A stretch of DNA of 64,000 bases, taken from assembly GCA_947497895.1 (NCBI GenBank), contig CANMIL010000001.1:124001-188000 (forward strand), given 5' to 3'. A program made the translations under genes and the position numbers. Of this stretch, positions 34,652-43,250 are shown piece after piece. Below the pieces are notes generated by a model. That model was not told the origin of the DNA. It did not search any database and was given only the letters and a program-made list of their open reading frames with translations. Position 1 is the stretch's first letter. Every line of letters starts with the position of its first letter. This stretch comes from an uncultured Tenacibaculum sp. GTDB taxonomy: Bacteria; Bacteroidota; Bacteroidia; Flavobacteriales; Flavobacteriaceae.

Positions 34652-35839
34652 TTATATATTTTCAGGTTTTTTACACTGAATAACTATTAATTTATTGTTA
34701 AGGTTAGTAGTGAAAAAAATATAATGATTTCCACCGTCTTTTAATTTTGTTTCTTTTCTTAACTGCTCTACAGTTTTCGGAAAATTCCTAATAGTTAGAT
34801 TTGCCTTATCTTCCTTAATTTCCTTTTTTAATTTCTTTTTATTGTATTCAAAACAATTTAACACATGAAATATTCTCCCGGGAAAGTTTTTAATCAATTT
34901 CTCAGAAGTATACAAATGCGAATGCTGATGTAATTTCATGATATTGTAATTATTGGTTATTTCATTAAAAGCTCCAGCTTTGAGAATGGCAGAATTTGGT
35001 TCATACAAATAGGTTAGTGGTTCGCTATAAATTACTTCGCTTGTATCATTAATTTGGAATTTAAAATTTTGGACTTCTGTGTTTTTTAAATTCACAGTAT
35101 GAACAGTTATGCTCTCTTCATAATTTTTCTCTAATAAAAACAAAAGCTCTTTCACTTCGTTTTTTACAGCCACAATATGAATTTCCTTTACAAACTTCAA
35201 TTCTTTTATAGTTCCACTAATATCAAGAATTGGAGAATTCTTAATCAAAATAGTATTAGATTTCTCAAATAACAAATTCAAATTATAGGGAACATCGGGA
35301 GTACAATCTTTTAATAGAAATACTTTGCCCTTTATATCACTTCTTCGAGAAGGATCGATATAAATACAATCAAAATTTTCTTCAGTTTCCTTTAAATATA
35401 TGAGGCCATCAGTTGCTACTGTTTTAACCGTATTTATGCTAAACTGTTCAAAGTTATGCCTCGCAATTTTTGATAAATCATTATTCATTTCACAATGAAT
35501 AACTTTTTTAAATTGTTTTGAAAAATAAAAACAATCAACTCCAAAACCACCAGTGATATCAATTAAAGAATTTCCTTTAACCAAATTCGATTTATATTTT
35601 GCAGTTAATTCTGAAGAAGTTTGCTCGATACTCAATTTTGGCGGATAAAAAACATCAATAGTTTCAAACCAGGTTGGGAGTTTTTTTTCAGACTTTTTCT
35701 TTGAGATTATCTGATTCACTAATTCTTGAATTGTAATACCTTCAAAAGGAGAGCCTTTAAATAGTAATTTGTTGGGATCGCTATTTAAATTCTTTTCAAT
35801 AAAATCTTGAACTTCTGGAGAGAGTAGTAACGTATTCAT
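34652..35839 (-). CDS. SAM-dependent methyltransferase with THUMP-like C-terminus
   Basis: 395 residues. A class I methyltransferase domain in the middle has the AdoMet motif LIDITGGFGVDCFYFS (near 90) and the catalytic-like IYIDPSRR (near 160), and resembles RNA methyltransferases. The C-terminal third (LKAGAFNEITNNYNIMKLHQHSHLYTS and later IRNFPKTVEQLRKETKLKDGGNHYIFFT) is the THUMP-like domain common in Bacteroidota homologues. The substrate is probably RNA but unknown. Monocistronic, convergent with acs. Confidence 0.82.
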   Translation of the reverse strand: MNTLLLSPEVQDFIEKNLNSDPNKLLFKGSPFEGITIQELVNQIISKKKSEKKLPTWFETIDVFYPPKLSIEQTSSELTAKYKSNLVKGNSLIDITGGFGVDCFYFSKQFKKVIHCEMNNDLSKIARHNFEQFSINTVKTVATDGLIYLKETEENFDCIYIDPSRRSDIKGKVFLLKDCTPDVPYNLNLLFEKSNTILIKNSPILDISGTIKELKFVKEIHIVAVKNEVKELLFLLEKNYEESITVHTVNLKNTEVQNFKFQINDTSEVIYSEPLTYLYEPNSAILKAGAFNEITNNYNIMKLHQHSHLYTSEKLIKNFPGRIFHVLNCFEYNKKKLKKEIKEDKANLTIRNFPKTVEQLRKETKLKDGGNHYIFFTTNLNNKLIVIQCKKPENI

Positions 35840-36067
35840 TCAAATAAGTAAAACAGCAAAAATACATATAATAAATAGGGAAGTAGAAATGAACTAAATT
35901 TATTTATTACTCTCTTAAAAATACCTCTCTGAGAATTGCGTATTTAAATGTAAGATGGGTAATTGTACGTTATATTTAATTTTCAGTGTTTGTAAAATTA
36001 TTTATTTGCTCTTTTTAAGAGTTCTTTGTTACGGATTAATTAGTTTACACGAGTTTAAAGTATGTTT

Positions 36068-36202
36068 TTATTTCTTTAAATAGGATTTTATTGTGTTTTT
36101 ATCAATTTCAAAACTACCTGTTTTGTCGGGAAATTTTCTAACTATGGCATTTTTGACGATTAAACTCCCATAATTAGAGTGAATCGTAGAAATATTCTGT
36201 AT
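36068..36202 (-). pseudogene. Probable 3' remnant of an unknown gene
   Basis: Within the 500-bp gap 35840-36340, the minus strand holds an open frame of 44 codons with no start codon (IQNISTIHSNYG, then SLIVKNAIVRKFPDKTG, ending IDKNTIKSYLKK). Its composition is protein-like and it is followed by a stop at 36070-36068. Upstream the reading frame is lost to stops. No parent family is recognised. The remainder of the gap shows no other gene. Confidence 0.4.
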
Positions 36203-36340
36203 TCAATAATGATTTCTGAATTGTTGCGAGTGTAGTAATACTATAAAATCTGTTACGATGATTAAAATACATTAAATCCGAGTATTAGCTTAATATCATT
36301 TTATACAAGCGTTCAAGATTGAAATCGATAGAATAAATTT

Positions 36341-36805
36341 CTATTGATTGAATTCATCAAAACTACCGTCATTATACAGCAATATAACCTTTATTAGCCT
36401 TTTAGATTTATCAACTTTATGAGGTATCTGCTCATTAAAAGTAGGAGTGTCATTGCTTTTAGATTCTGAGAAAAGAGTAGGTGTTTCCGCTATTTTCGGT
36501 GCAGGACTTTCTTCCTTTATTGAAGTTTCAAACTGTATGTTTTGTTCCACTTGTGAAGTAGTTCTTTCATCTTTATCTCTATTTTTTGGAAAAGTACCTT
36601 CACCATTGAGAAGCCAATATAGATCCACTTCATGAAATTTGTCGGTTATTTTCATGACGAAGTCCAAACTAGGTTTGTTTCTTCCAGACATTAAATGAGA
36701 AATACTCGATTTAGGAACATCAATCTTATCTGCAAAAGTTGACGATGTTAAACTATAATATTTGATAATTTCTTTTATACGATCAATAAACTCTTCTTTG
36801 TTCAC
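36341..36805 (-). CDS. XRE-family transcriptional regulator
   Basis: 154 residues with an N-terminal Cro/C1 helix-turn-helix (residues of about 8-60: SSTFADKIDVPKSSISHLMSGRNKPSLDFVMKI in two stretches). A flexible acidic linker follows, then a short beta-like tail (RLIKVILLYNDGSFDEF). The GNxPS variant (GRNKPSLDFVMKI, YWLLNGEG) is typical of small Bacteroidota phage-repressor-like regulators. The start codon is GTG at 36805. It overlaps an ACAATTGT palindrome of the type repeated across the following 540 bp, so autoregulation is likely. Confidence 0.82.
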   Translation of the reverse strand: MNKEEFIDRIKEIIKYYSLTSSTFADKIDVPKSSISHLMSGRNKPSLDFVMKITDKFHEVDLYWLLNGEGTFPKNRDKDERTTSQVEQNIQFETSIKEESPAPKIAETPTLFSESKSNDTPTFNEQIPHKVDKSKRLIKVILLYNDGSFDEFNQ

Positions 36806-36838
36806 AATTGTAATTGTTTTGCTGTGTATACAAATGTA
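36802..36838 (-). promoter_or_regulatory. Promoter and start-overlapping palindrome of the XRE gene
   Basis: On the minus strand the -7 box TACATTTG lies at 36838-36831, with TTG 20 bases further upstream. The predicted start leaves a leader of about 20 bases. The palindromic core ACAATTGT (36804-36811) covers the GTG start codon and could be a repressor operator. Confidence 0.5.
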
Positions 36839-37006
36839 AACAAATGGAATTTATTACACAAATTTTAATAATTATGCTAAGTAGCAATATTTTAATTCAA
36901 GTAAAACTTTACTTTAAACTACATAATTAACTCAAAAATAGTTAGTTAAGTGTTTAGTATAGAAGAAATCTATTCAAGTCTTTTAAGTGAAGTCTTTACT
37001 ATGGTT

Positions 37007-37067
37007 TACATTTGTAGTACGAACACAGTGTTTTGAAATCTAAATATCTATCGTTTACAATTGTGTA
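37007..37067 (+). promoter_or_regulatory. -7 box and TTTACAATTGT site in the XRE-kinase gap
   Basis: TACATTTG (37007-37014) is a good -7 box on the plus strand without a clear -33. TTTACAATTGTGTA (37054-37067) repeats the palindrome found at the XRE start. A 63-codon TTG-start frame (37033-37224) follows but is unconvincing as a gene. The 545-bp gap 36806-37349 otherwise holds only the sites and hairpin listed. Confidence 0.35.
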
Positions 37068-37266
37068 TTTATTGCATATCCTCTATAATATTTACATAGA
37101 CACGTACGCCTCCAATTATAAACAGAAAAACCAATACTCTACAATTAAACACCAGAGTATGGGTAAAATTACGTATAATAAGGTCCAATATGGAGTATAT
37201 GGGCAGAATTATAAGGGCAAATAGTACTTACTAGACTGGTTGAAGATCTTGAAATCAATATATATA

Positions 37267-37348
37267 CCCTTTAATTACCAATATAAAGCTTATAGTACTA
37301 TATAAAGTACTTAATTAAAGGGTGATTGATTATGAATTACAATTGTAA
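37267..37348. promoter_or_regulatory. Stem-loop plus TTACAATTGTAA palindrome after the kinase gene
   Basis: CCCTTTAATTA (37267-37277) pairs exactly with TAATTAAAGGG (37312-37322). It lies just downstream of the minus-strand kinase stop and may end that transcript. TTACAATTGTAA (37337-37348) is a perfect palindrome directly at the kinase stop codon. Confidence 0.4.
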
Positions 37349-37349
37349 A

Positions 37350-38666
37350 CTACATGTATGTTACCTGAAACTCTGTATATTCCTCTTTAGAGACAAACCT
37401 TATACTACCGTTATGAGCTTCTATAATACTCTTACTCAAGGTAAGTCCTATACCGGCTCCATTCTTACGTGTAGTATAATAAGGAACGAAAATATTATCC
37501 TTAATTTCTTTTGAAATGCCTACACCTGTATCCTTTATAAACATATGAGTTCTATTCTCATCTTGTTCTAATCGGATGTCAATTAAACGATGTTTACAAT
37601 TGTAAACAGCATGAATAGCATTGGATATCAAGTTGATTATTACCTGCTCAATTTGATTTTTATCTCCGTTAACATAAAAATCACCTGTATTGTTAAATGA
37701 AACCATAATATCCTTTTGTTCAAATTCGGAATTGAACAAGACTATTACTCCCCTAATTAATTCTGTGAGATTTAATTTTATTTTTTTCGGAATAGGCAAT
37801 TCTGCGAGTTTACGATAATTATCTACAAAAGTTGTTAAATCCTGAGATCTTCGTTTAATAATTTTTAATCCTTGAGACAGTTCATCCAGTGTTTCTTCAG
37901 AACTATCTGTATGTATTAGCGAATCTAAGTTTTGAGCTAAACTACTTATAGGTGTTATTGTATTAATAATCTCATGAGACATTACATTCATTAACTTATA
38001 CCACGATTCTTTTTCTTTTTTATCAATTAATTGTTGTATGGTTTCTAATGAAACGACTAAATATTCATGTTCCTTGGTTTCTGTGAGTGATGTTTTCAGA
38101 AAAAAAGTTTCTTTATTTTCATTTACGCTAATGGTGAGTGTGTGTTTAATCGCTTTCCATTCTTGAATAAAATCCTGTAGTGGCCCGATTTTCTCTTTCA
38201 ATAGTTCCCAGCGATAATATTTCGGAATGTCCAAGAAGTTGACAAAGGCATGATTTAATTGAAACACCTCAATGGCGTTACTGTTATCTTTTCTTAAAAT
38301 AAGCATTCCAAAGGATAAGCTTTCAATAATATTTGTAAATATTAGTTTCTCTGAACTATTTTGTAAGCTCTTCTTTCTATGTTTTTCAAGTAATTGAGCG
38401 GTTTTATTATAAAGTGAGTTTTTTCTTTTCGTAGCAGAAATGGTGTTGGTATAGTCTTCAAATAATAAACAGTCTATTGACTTTTCTATATCGCCAAGAA
38501 CTTTTTTTATATAATCGAGAAATAAGAAGATTTGAAAAATTACTATTAAGGAAAAGCCGATACCATTAATAATATAATTGTTTTTAAAACAACTAAAGAC
38601 AATAATACCATTAATTATCAGTAGGAAAACTCTTATAATTAGTTGTATACGTTGTGATTTTCCCAT
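37350..38666 (-). CDS. NtrB-like membrane sensor histidine kinase
   Basis: 438 residues. Two N-terminal membrane segments (about 8-27 and 31-50) are followed by a coiled coil, a PAS-like region (about 100-210, with IIESLSFGMLILRKD) and a kinase core. The core has the H-box MSHEIINTITPISSL (His near 230) and a HATPase domain (VIINLISNAIHAV, KDTGVGIS, GAGIGLTLSKSII). This variant H-box is common in Bacteroidota kinases paired with sigma-54 activators. Its start abuts the stop of the regulator gene upstream (one shared base), so the two form an operon and a cognate pair. Confidence 0.88.
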   Translation of the reverse strand: MGKSQRIQLIIRVFLLIINGIIVFSCFKNNYIINGIGFSLIVIFQIFLFLDYIKKVLGDIEKSIDCLLFEDYTNTISATKRKNSLYNKTAQLLEKHRKKSLQNSSEKLIFTNIIESLSFGMLILRKDNSNAIEVFQLNHAFVNFLDIPKYYRWELLKEKIGPLQDFIQEWKAIKHTLTISVNENKETFFLKTSLTETKEHEYLVVSLETIQQLIDKKEKESWYKLMNVMSHEIINTITPISSLAQNLDSLIHTDSSEETLDELSQGLKIIKRRSQDLTTFVDNYRKLAELPIPKKIKLNLTELIRGVIVLFNSEFEQKDIMVSFNNTGDFYVNGDKNQIEQVIINLISNAIHAVYNCKHRLIDIRLEQDENRTHMFIKDTGVGISKEIKDNIFVPYYTTRKNGAGIGLTLSKSIIEAHNGSIRFVSKEEYTEFQVTYM

Positions 38667-40036
38667 TATAATTGATGTTTTTCTAACCGTCTATACAAAG
38701 CTGCCCTGGTAAGTCCTAAATCTTTGGCAGCTCTAGAAATATTGCCCTGATGTTTCTGTAGTGCCTTTTGTATTAATAACTTTTCTGTTTCCTCAAGATT
38801 CAATGTGTCATTAATAGAAGTATCTATTTTTTTACCTGAGAAGTGTAAATCGTGGATTTGTATAATATTTTCATCACTTATAATTACAGCGCGCTCGATA
38901 ATATGCTCTACTTCTCTAATATTTCCTGGCCATGAATAATTCTTTAGCCCATTAACAGCTTCATTTGAAAAGCCCTCAATACTTTTGCGATACTTAGTGT
39001 TTAGTTTTTTTAAGAAATAATTGGCTAGTAATAATATATCATCTTGACGTTCTCGAAGTGGAGGAAGGTTTAATTCAATCGTGTTAATTCTAAATAACAA
39101 ATCTTGTCTAAATGTTTGTTCTTCAACCATGTCATGAATAGGAGCATTGGTTGCACAGATAATTCTGGCATCTATTTCTCGCTCTTTTCCTTCTCCCAAT
39201 CGAGTAATCTTTTTGTTTTGAATAACAGTCAAAAGTTTTGATTGTAAATGAATAGGAAGATTTCCTATTTCATCTAAAAATATAGTTCCGCCCTTTGCCA
39301 ATTCAAATCTACCGATTGTGTCTTTATGAGCATCAGTAAAGGCACCTTTAGCATAACCAAAGAGTTCACTTTCAAATAGATTCTCATTTAAAGCTCCCAA
39401 ATCAACATGAATAAAAGGGGCATTTTTTCTATCAGATTCTAGATGTATTTCTTTGGCAAAAACATATTTTCCAGTACCATTTTCTCCTAGAATTAAGATA
39501 TTAGCATCTGTAGGAGCTACTTTTTTCACCAAGCGAATGGCCGATTCCATAGCCACCGAGTTACCAATAATATGTCCTGCTTTTTTATGGAAATCTAAAT
39601 TATCCTGATTTTGAACAGTTTCTAATTGAACGGTTTTTCTTTTTGAACGTGCTAACTCAACACCAACATTTACCACACCATAAAGTTTTTCCGTATTCCA
39701 AGGTTTTAAAATGAAATCGGAAGCTCCTTGCTTAATTGCATCCACAGCTAAATTCACCGAACCAAAAGCTGTCATTAATATAACAGTAGTTTCTGGACTT
39801 ACTTCTTTTATATACTTTAACCAGTACAAGCCTTCTTTACCATCCTCAAAACCAACTCGGTAGTTCATGTCAAGTAATACTACATCAATAGTTGAGTTAC
39901 TTAAGTGACTCCCTATTTTTTTAGGATTGTTACTCGTAATAATTTGAGTAAAGTATTTCTTCAAACTAATTCTAGCTGAAAATAAAATATCGTCATCATC
40001 ATCTACAATTAAAATGGTAGCTTCTTTTTTTCTCAT
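38666..40036 (-). CDS. Sigma-54-dependent NtrC-family response regulator
   Basis: About 456 residues from MRKKEATILIVDDD. A receiver domain (D56 in VVLLDMNYR, K in FILKPWN) precedes an AAA+ domain with Walker A GENGTGKYVFAKEIH, the sigma-54-contacting loop written GAFTDA instead of GAFTGA, Walker B GGTIFLDEIGNL and arginine finger region. The C-terminal Fis-type helix-turn-helix is GNISRAAKDLGLTRAALYRRL. It activates sigma-54 promoters when phosphorylated, presumably by the adjacent kinase. The frame runs to 40093, but the ATG at 40036 fits the family start. The divergent efflux operon carries a matching promoter and enhancer palindrome. Confidence 0.92.
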   Translation of the reverse strand: MRKKEATILIVDDDDDILFSARISLKKYFTQIITSNNPKKIGSHLSNSTIDVVLLDMNYRVGFEDGKEGLYWLKYIKEVSPETTVILMTAFGSVNLAVDAIKQGASDFILKPWNTEKLYGVVNVGVELARSKRKTVQLETVQNQDNLDFHKKAGHIIGNSVAMESAIRLVKKVAPTDANILILGENGTGKYVFAKEIHLESDRKNAPFIHVDLGALNENLFESELFGYAKGAFTDAHKDTIGRFELAKGGTIFLDEIGNLPIHLQSKLLTVIQNKKITRLGEGKEREIDARIICATNAPIHDMVEEQTFRQDLLFRINTIELNLPPLRERQDDILLLANYFLKKLNTKYRKSIEGFSNEAVNGLKNYSWPGNIREVEHIIERAVIISDENIIQIHDLHFSGKKIDTSINDTLNLEETEKLLIQKALQKHQGNISRAAKDLGLTRAALYRRLEKHQL

Positions 40037-40061
40037 AGTACATAAATAACATATTGTTTGA

Positions 40062-40085
40062 TTACGAACAAAAAAATGTTCGTAA
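40062..40085. promoter_or_regulatory. Enhancer-like palindrome for the NtrC-type regulator
   Basis: TTACGAACA-N6-TGTTCGTAA is a perfect 9-bp inverted repeat. It lies about 98-121 bp upstream of the start predicted for the -24/-12 promoter at 40157, the usual place for an enhancer-binding protein, and just upstream of the regulator's own ATG. Confidence 0.65.
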
Positions 40086-40156
40086 ATGAACACTTGATTT
40101 TTAACTACTGAATATAAACGCTTGTTTTACAATGCCTTACATCTTTGTTTTTTTCT

Positions 40157-40172
40157 TGGCATGTTTGTCGCT
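40157..40172 (+). promoter_or_regulatory. Sigma-54-like promoter of the efflux operon
   Basis: TGGCAT-N5-TCGCT keeps GG (40158-40159) and GC (40170-40171) ten bases apart and TGGCA intact. The predicted start near 40183 lies 15 bases before the ATG at 40198 and inside the upstream extension of the open frame, so it decides the start codon of the adaptor gene. Confidence 0.6.
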
Positions 40173-40197
40173 TTACTATGATCAAACAAGAAAAAAG

Positions 40198-41445
40198 ATG
40201 GATAAACTAATTCAACCAAAAAATAAAAAAGTAAAAAAAATGCTACTCATTAGTATTCCTGTTATCCTAATCATTGGATTAACCTTAATGAACTTGACCA
40301 GAAAAAAGCAAGTAAACATTGATCGAGATTCATTGATTATCAATGAAATAAAAAAAGGTGAATTCGAAGATGTGATTTTATTTAATAGTACCGTTGAACC
40401 GAAAACGTCTGTTTTGGTAAATGTTATTCAAGGAGGTTCAGTTTCGGAAGTATTTGTTGAAAGTGGGCAACAAGTAAAAGAAGGAACTCCTTTATTAAAA
40501 GTTTATAATCCAAATGCTGAACTTAATTACCTAACTCAAGAAACAGCGATTGTAGAACAAATAAACAACCTTAGAAATATTAGAGTAAGTATCACCAACC
40601 AGCAATTAAACTTAGATCAACAATTAATTAGCATTGATAATGATTACAGAAATGCGAAAAGACAATATAAGTTAGATACCACTTTATATAAAAAAGGAGT
40701 AGTAGCTAAGAATGACTTTGATAGATCGGTGCAGGAATTTTCTTTTCAGAAAAAGAGAAGTGATGTTATCAAAAAGAGTGTAACTGAGGAAAAAAGGAAT
40801 CGCAATACGCAACTATCGAGAATAAATACTTCTATTGCTAACATGCAAAAGAGTTTGGATCTACTAAGAAAAAACAAAGAAAATTTTGTGGTTAAAGCCC
40901 CTGTAAATGGATTATTATCGTCTTTCAATCCCGTTTTAGGTCAAAATTATAACCAAGGAGAATCTGTAGGGAAAATAGATGTTCTTGATGGATATAAACT
41001 AGTTGCCAATGTTGATGAATACTATATATCAAAATTACAGGAAAACATAAAGGGAACAGTTGCCACAAACGGCGGTAACTATAATATAACCTTACACAAA
41101 ATATATCCTGAAGTAGTTAATGGGAGATTCATGATTGACTTATTATTTGAAAGTGATTCATTATCGAATGATATTAAAAGAGGAATGACTTTAAAGAGTA
41201 AGGTCTTCTTATCAAATAACAGTTCTGCGATATTATTACCAAAAGGCCAATTTTTCCATGAAACAAATGGGCAATGGGTTTTTGTGTTGAACTCGGAGGA
41301 TAGAGCAGTAAAGAGAAATATTAAACTAGGTAGAGAAAATCCTTTTTATTATGAAATCATTAATGGTTTAAAAGAAGGAGATAGAGTGATAACTTCTGGT
41401 TATGAAGATTTCAAAGATGTTGAAGAAGTAAATATCAAAAACTAA
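40198..41445 (+). CDS. HlyD/MacA-type periplasmic adaptor subunit
   Basis: About 415 residues from MDKLIQPKNKKVKK. One N-terminal membrane anchor (LLISIPVILIIGLTLMNL) is followed by a lipoyl-like half (VNVIQGGSVSEVFVESGQQVKEG), a long coiled-coil hairpin (about 110-225), the second lipoyl half (FVVKAPVNGLLSSFN) and beta-barrel/membrane-proximal domains (GDRVITSGYEDF). It would bridge an inner-membrane MacB-type transporter to an outer-membrane exit duct. The frame extends to 40132, but the -24/-12 promoter lies within that extension. No TolC-like gene follows in this operon. Confidence 0.85.
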   Translation: MDKLIQPKNKKVKKMLLISIPVILIIGLTLMNLTRKKQVNIDRDSLIINEIKKGEFEDVILFNSTVEPKTSVLVNVIQGGSVSEVFVESGQQVKEGTPLLKVYNPNAELNYLTQETAIVEQINNLRNIRVSITNQQLNLDQQLISIDNDYRNAKRQYKLDTTLYKKGVVAKNDFDRSVQEFSFQKKRSDVIKKSVTEEKRNRNTQLSRINTSIANMQKSLDLLRKNKENFVVKAPVNGLLSSFNPVLGQNYNQGESVGKIDVLDGYKLVANVDEYYISKLQENIKGTVATNGGNYNITLHKIYPEVVNGRFMIDLLFESDSLSNDIKRGMTLKSKVFLSNNSSAILLPKGQFFHETNGQWVFVLNSEDRAVKRNIKLGRENPFYYEIINGLKEGDRVITSGYEDFKDVEEVNIKN

Positions 41446-41484
41446 TTAATATAAATAAAACTATTGAAAACTATAAATAAAACA

Positions 41485-42825
41485 ATGCTACTCAAATTAA
41501 AAAACACTTTTAGTAATACGATCAAACTATCTTTTGTTCTATTCACAATAGCGATATCGGGTTGTAAAAATACAAGCAATATTATAACCTCAGATATAGA
41601 TAATTTTTGGAATGCTTATGACAAGATAACAGCAACTAAAGATTCTACTCTTCAATACAAATATCTAGATAGTTTGTATTTCAAAAAAGGAACCGAAGGC
41701 CTGAAAACAATTAGACTTGTTAGAAACTACACAGAAGCAGATTATATTAATGCTATCAATAACTATCCATTGTTTTGGTCATCGATTAGAAAGAATACGT
41801 TGAAAGCAGATCGCATGAGTTCTGATTTAGAAAAGGGAATACAAAAGTTAAAGGAGATATATCCAGATTTAAAACCAGCTAAAATATTTTTCACAATAGG
41901 TGCATTTAGAACACCAGGAACAACTTTAGATAGTTTAGTGTTGATTGGTAGTGAGTTAGCGATGACAAATAAGAACACGGTATCTACTGAATTTCCAGAA
42001 GAAATACAGGGTGCTCGAAGAAAGTATTTTAATTCAAATCCTATTAATGATTTGGTTTTGTTGAATGTTCATGAATATGTTCATACGCAACAAAAAGCGA
42101 TGGTTCATAACATATTATCACTAGCTATATATGAAGGTGTTGCAGAATTTGTTTCTGTGAAAGCAATGGGAGGTGTATCCGCAGCACCAGCCGTAGCATA
42201 CGGAAAGAAAAACATGAAAAAAGTGATGACAAAATTTGAAGAAGAAATGTTTTATCCAATAAACAAAGATAAATGGTTATGGGGCGAACCTCATTTAAAT
42301 GAGTTTAAAGTACGTGATTTGGGTTATTATGTGGGGTATCAAATGTGTGAAAACTTTTATAATAGTTCCCAAAACAAAAAAGAGGCTATAAAACAATTAA
42401 TTGAACTGGATTTTAATAACGAAACAGAAATTGAGGCTTTTGTTGACGGAACGGGCGTTTTTTCAGATACTTTGGAAAAGCTGTATGAAAATTTCGAAAG
42501 AAAACGCCCTAAAGTAATACGTATAAATCAATTCGAAAATCATTCAATTAATGTAAATCCTTCTATAAACGAAATTACAATAGAGTTTTCTGAACCTTTA
42601 AATGGATATCATACTGGTGTTGATTTAGGTGAATTAGGAAGAAAAGGTTTTCCAGAGGGAACATTAGTAGGAAGAAGGTGGGGAAGTGAAAATAAATCGT
42701 GGACGATTCCAGTAAAATTAAAACCTGAAACACATTATCAAATTTTAATTTCTAATAATTTCAGAACGGATTCGAGAATTCCTTTAAAACCATTTTTAAT
42801 TGATTTTAAAACTAGTAAAAACTAA
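41485..42825 (+). CDS. Zinc-metallopeptidase-like lipoprotein
   Basis: About 446 residues. A lipoprotein signal (LSFVLFTIAISGC) is followed by a helical domain with the zinc-binding HEYVH motif (VLLNVHEYVHTQQKA, near residue 205). A glutamate about 25 residues later (YEGVAEFVS) is a candidate third ligand, as in gluzincin-type or DUF2268-like peptidases. The C-terminal 100 residues are a beta domain (IRINQFENHSINVNPSINEITIEFSEPL) of the Big_5/Ig-like kind. The frame opens at a TTG at 41464; the ATG at 41485 is preferred. Its place between adaptor and ATPase is unusual and suggests it processes an exported or envelope substrate. Confidence 0.65.
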   Translation: MLLKLKNTFSNTIKLSFVLFTIAISGCKNTSNIITSDIDNFWNAYDKITATKDSTLQYKYLDSLYFKKGTEGLKTIRLVRNYTEADYINAINNYPLFWSSIRKNTLKADRMSSDLEKGIQKLKEIYPDLKPAKIFFTIGAFRTPGTTLDSLVLIGSELAMTNKNTVSTEFPEEIQGARRKYFNSNPINDLVLLNVHEYVHTQQKAMVHNILSLAIYEGVAEFVSVKAMGGVSAAPAVAYGKKNMKKVMTKFEEEMFYPINKDKWLWGEPHLNEFKVRDLGYYVGYQMCENFYNSSQNKKEAIKQLIELDFNNETEIEAFVDGTGVFSDTLEKLYENFERKRPKVIRINQFENHSINVNPSINEITIEFSEPLNGYHTGVDLGELGRKGFPEGTLVGRRWGSENKSWTIPVKLKPETHYQILISNNFRTDSRIPLKPFLIDFKTSKN

Positions 42826-42833
42826 ACGATATA

Positions 42834-43226
42834 ATGAAAGCACTAAATGTAGTATTCTTTTTTATACTGATTTTATGTCTTCTAGGGTGTTCAAAATCAA
42901 ATTTCAATGGAATACAAGTTAAAAATTGGAAAATGAAAATGGACCAGAAAGAATATAAGGTTAGTTTTACTGACTTTTATGGGAATACAGAGCAACAACT
43001 TTCCTTAAAAAACAGAACCAAATTAACCCTAATAATTCAGTCGAAAATAGAAAAAGGTAAAGTACATTTTCAACTAATTGATCAAAAAGAAAATGAAATA
43101 TGGAAGGTTGCTTTAAACGGTATTGAGACCTTTGAAAAAAGGATAACAATAAACCCAAATAAAATATATAAAATCAAACTAAGTGGTGAAAAAGCCTCGG
43201 GTAATTTTTCTTCAACTTGGAATTAA
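42834..43226 (+). CDS. Small lipoprotein of the efflux operon
   Basis: 130 residues with a lipoprotein signal (FFFILILCLLGCSKS) and a single beta-rich domain of about 105 residues (QLSLKNRTKLTLIIQSKIEKGKV, ending SGNFSSTWN). I do not recognise the family. The spacing is eight bases from the preceding gene and about 25 to the ATPase, so it is co-transcribed. The IQSKIEKGKVHFQL and GEKASGNFSSTW patterns recall small ligand-binding lipoproteins seen beside ABC transporters. The role is unknown. Confidence 0.6.
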   Translation: MKALNVVFFFILILCLLGCSKSNFNGIQVKNWKMKMDQKEYKVSFTDFYGNTEQQLSLKNRTKLTLIIQSKIEKGKVHFQLIDQKENEIWKVALNGIETFEKRITINPNKIYKIKLSGEKASGNFSSTWN

Positions 43227-43250
43227 ATAACGGTGAAACAAAATATAATT

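Noticed and set aside
37033..37224. 63-codon frame with TTG start and a hydrophobic N-terminus between the XRE gene and the kinase gene
   Set aside because: Weak start, AT-driven composition, no recognisable family, and the -7 box upstream lacks a -33 partner. Too little support for a gene.
40132..40197. Upstream extension of the HlyD-type adaptor (22 extra residues)
   Set aside because: It contains the -24/-12 promoter and would place a second hydrophobic stretch before the normal anchor. The ATG at 40198 fits better.
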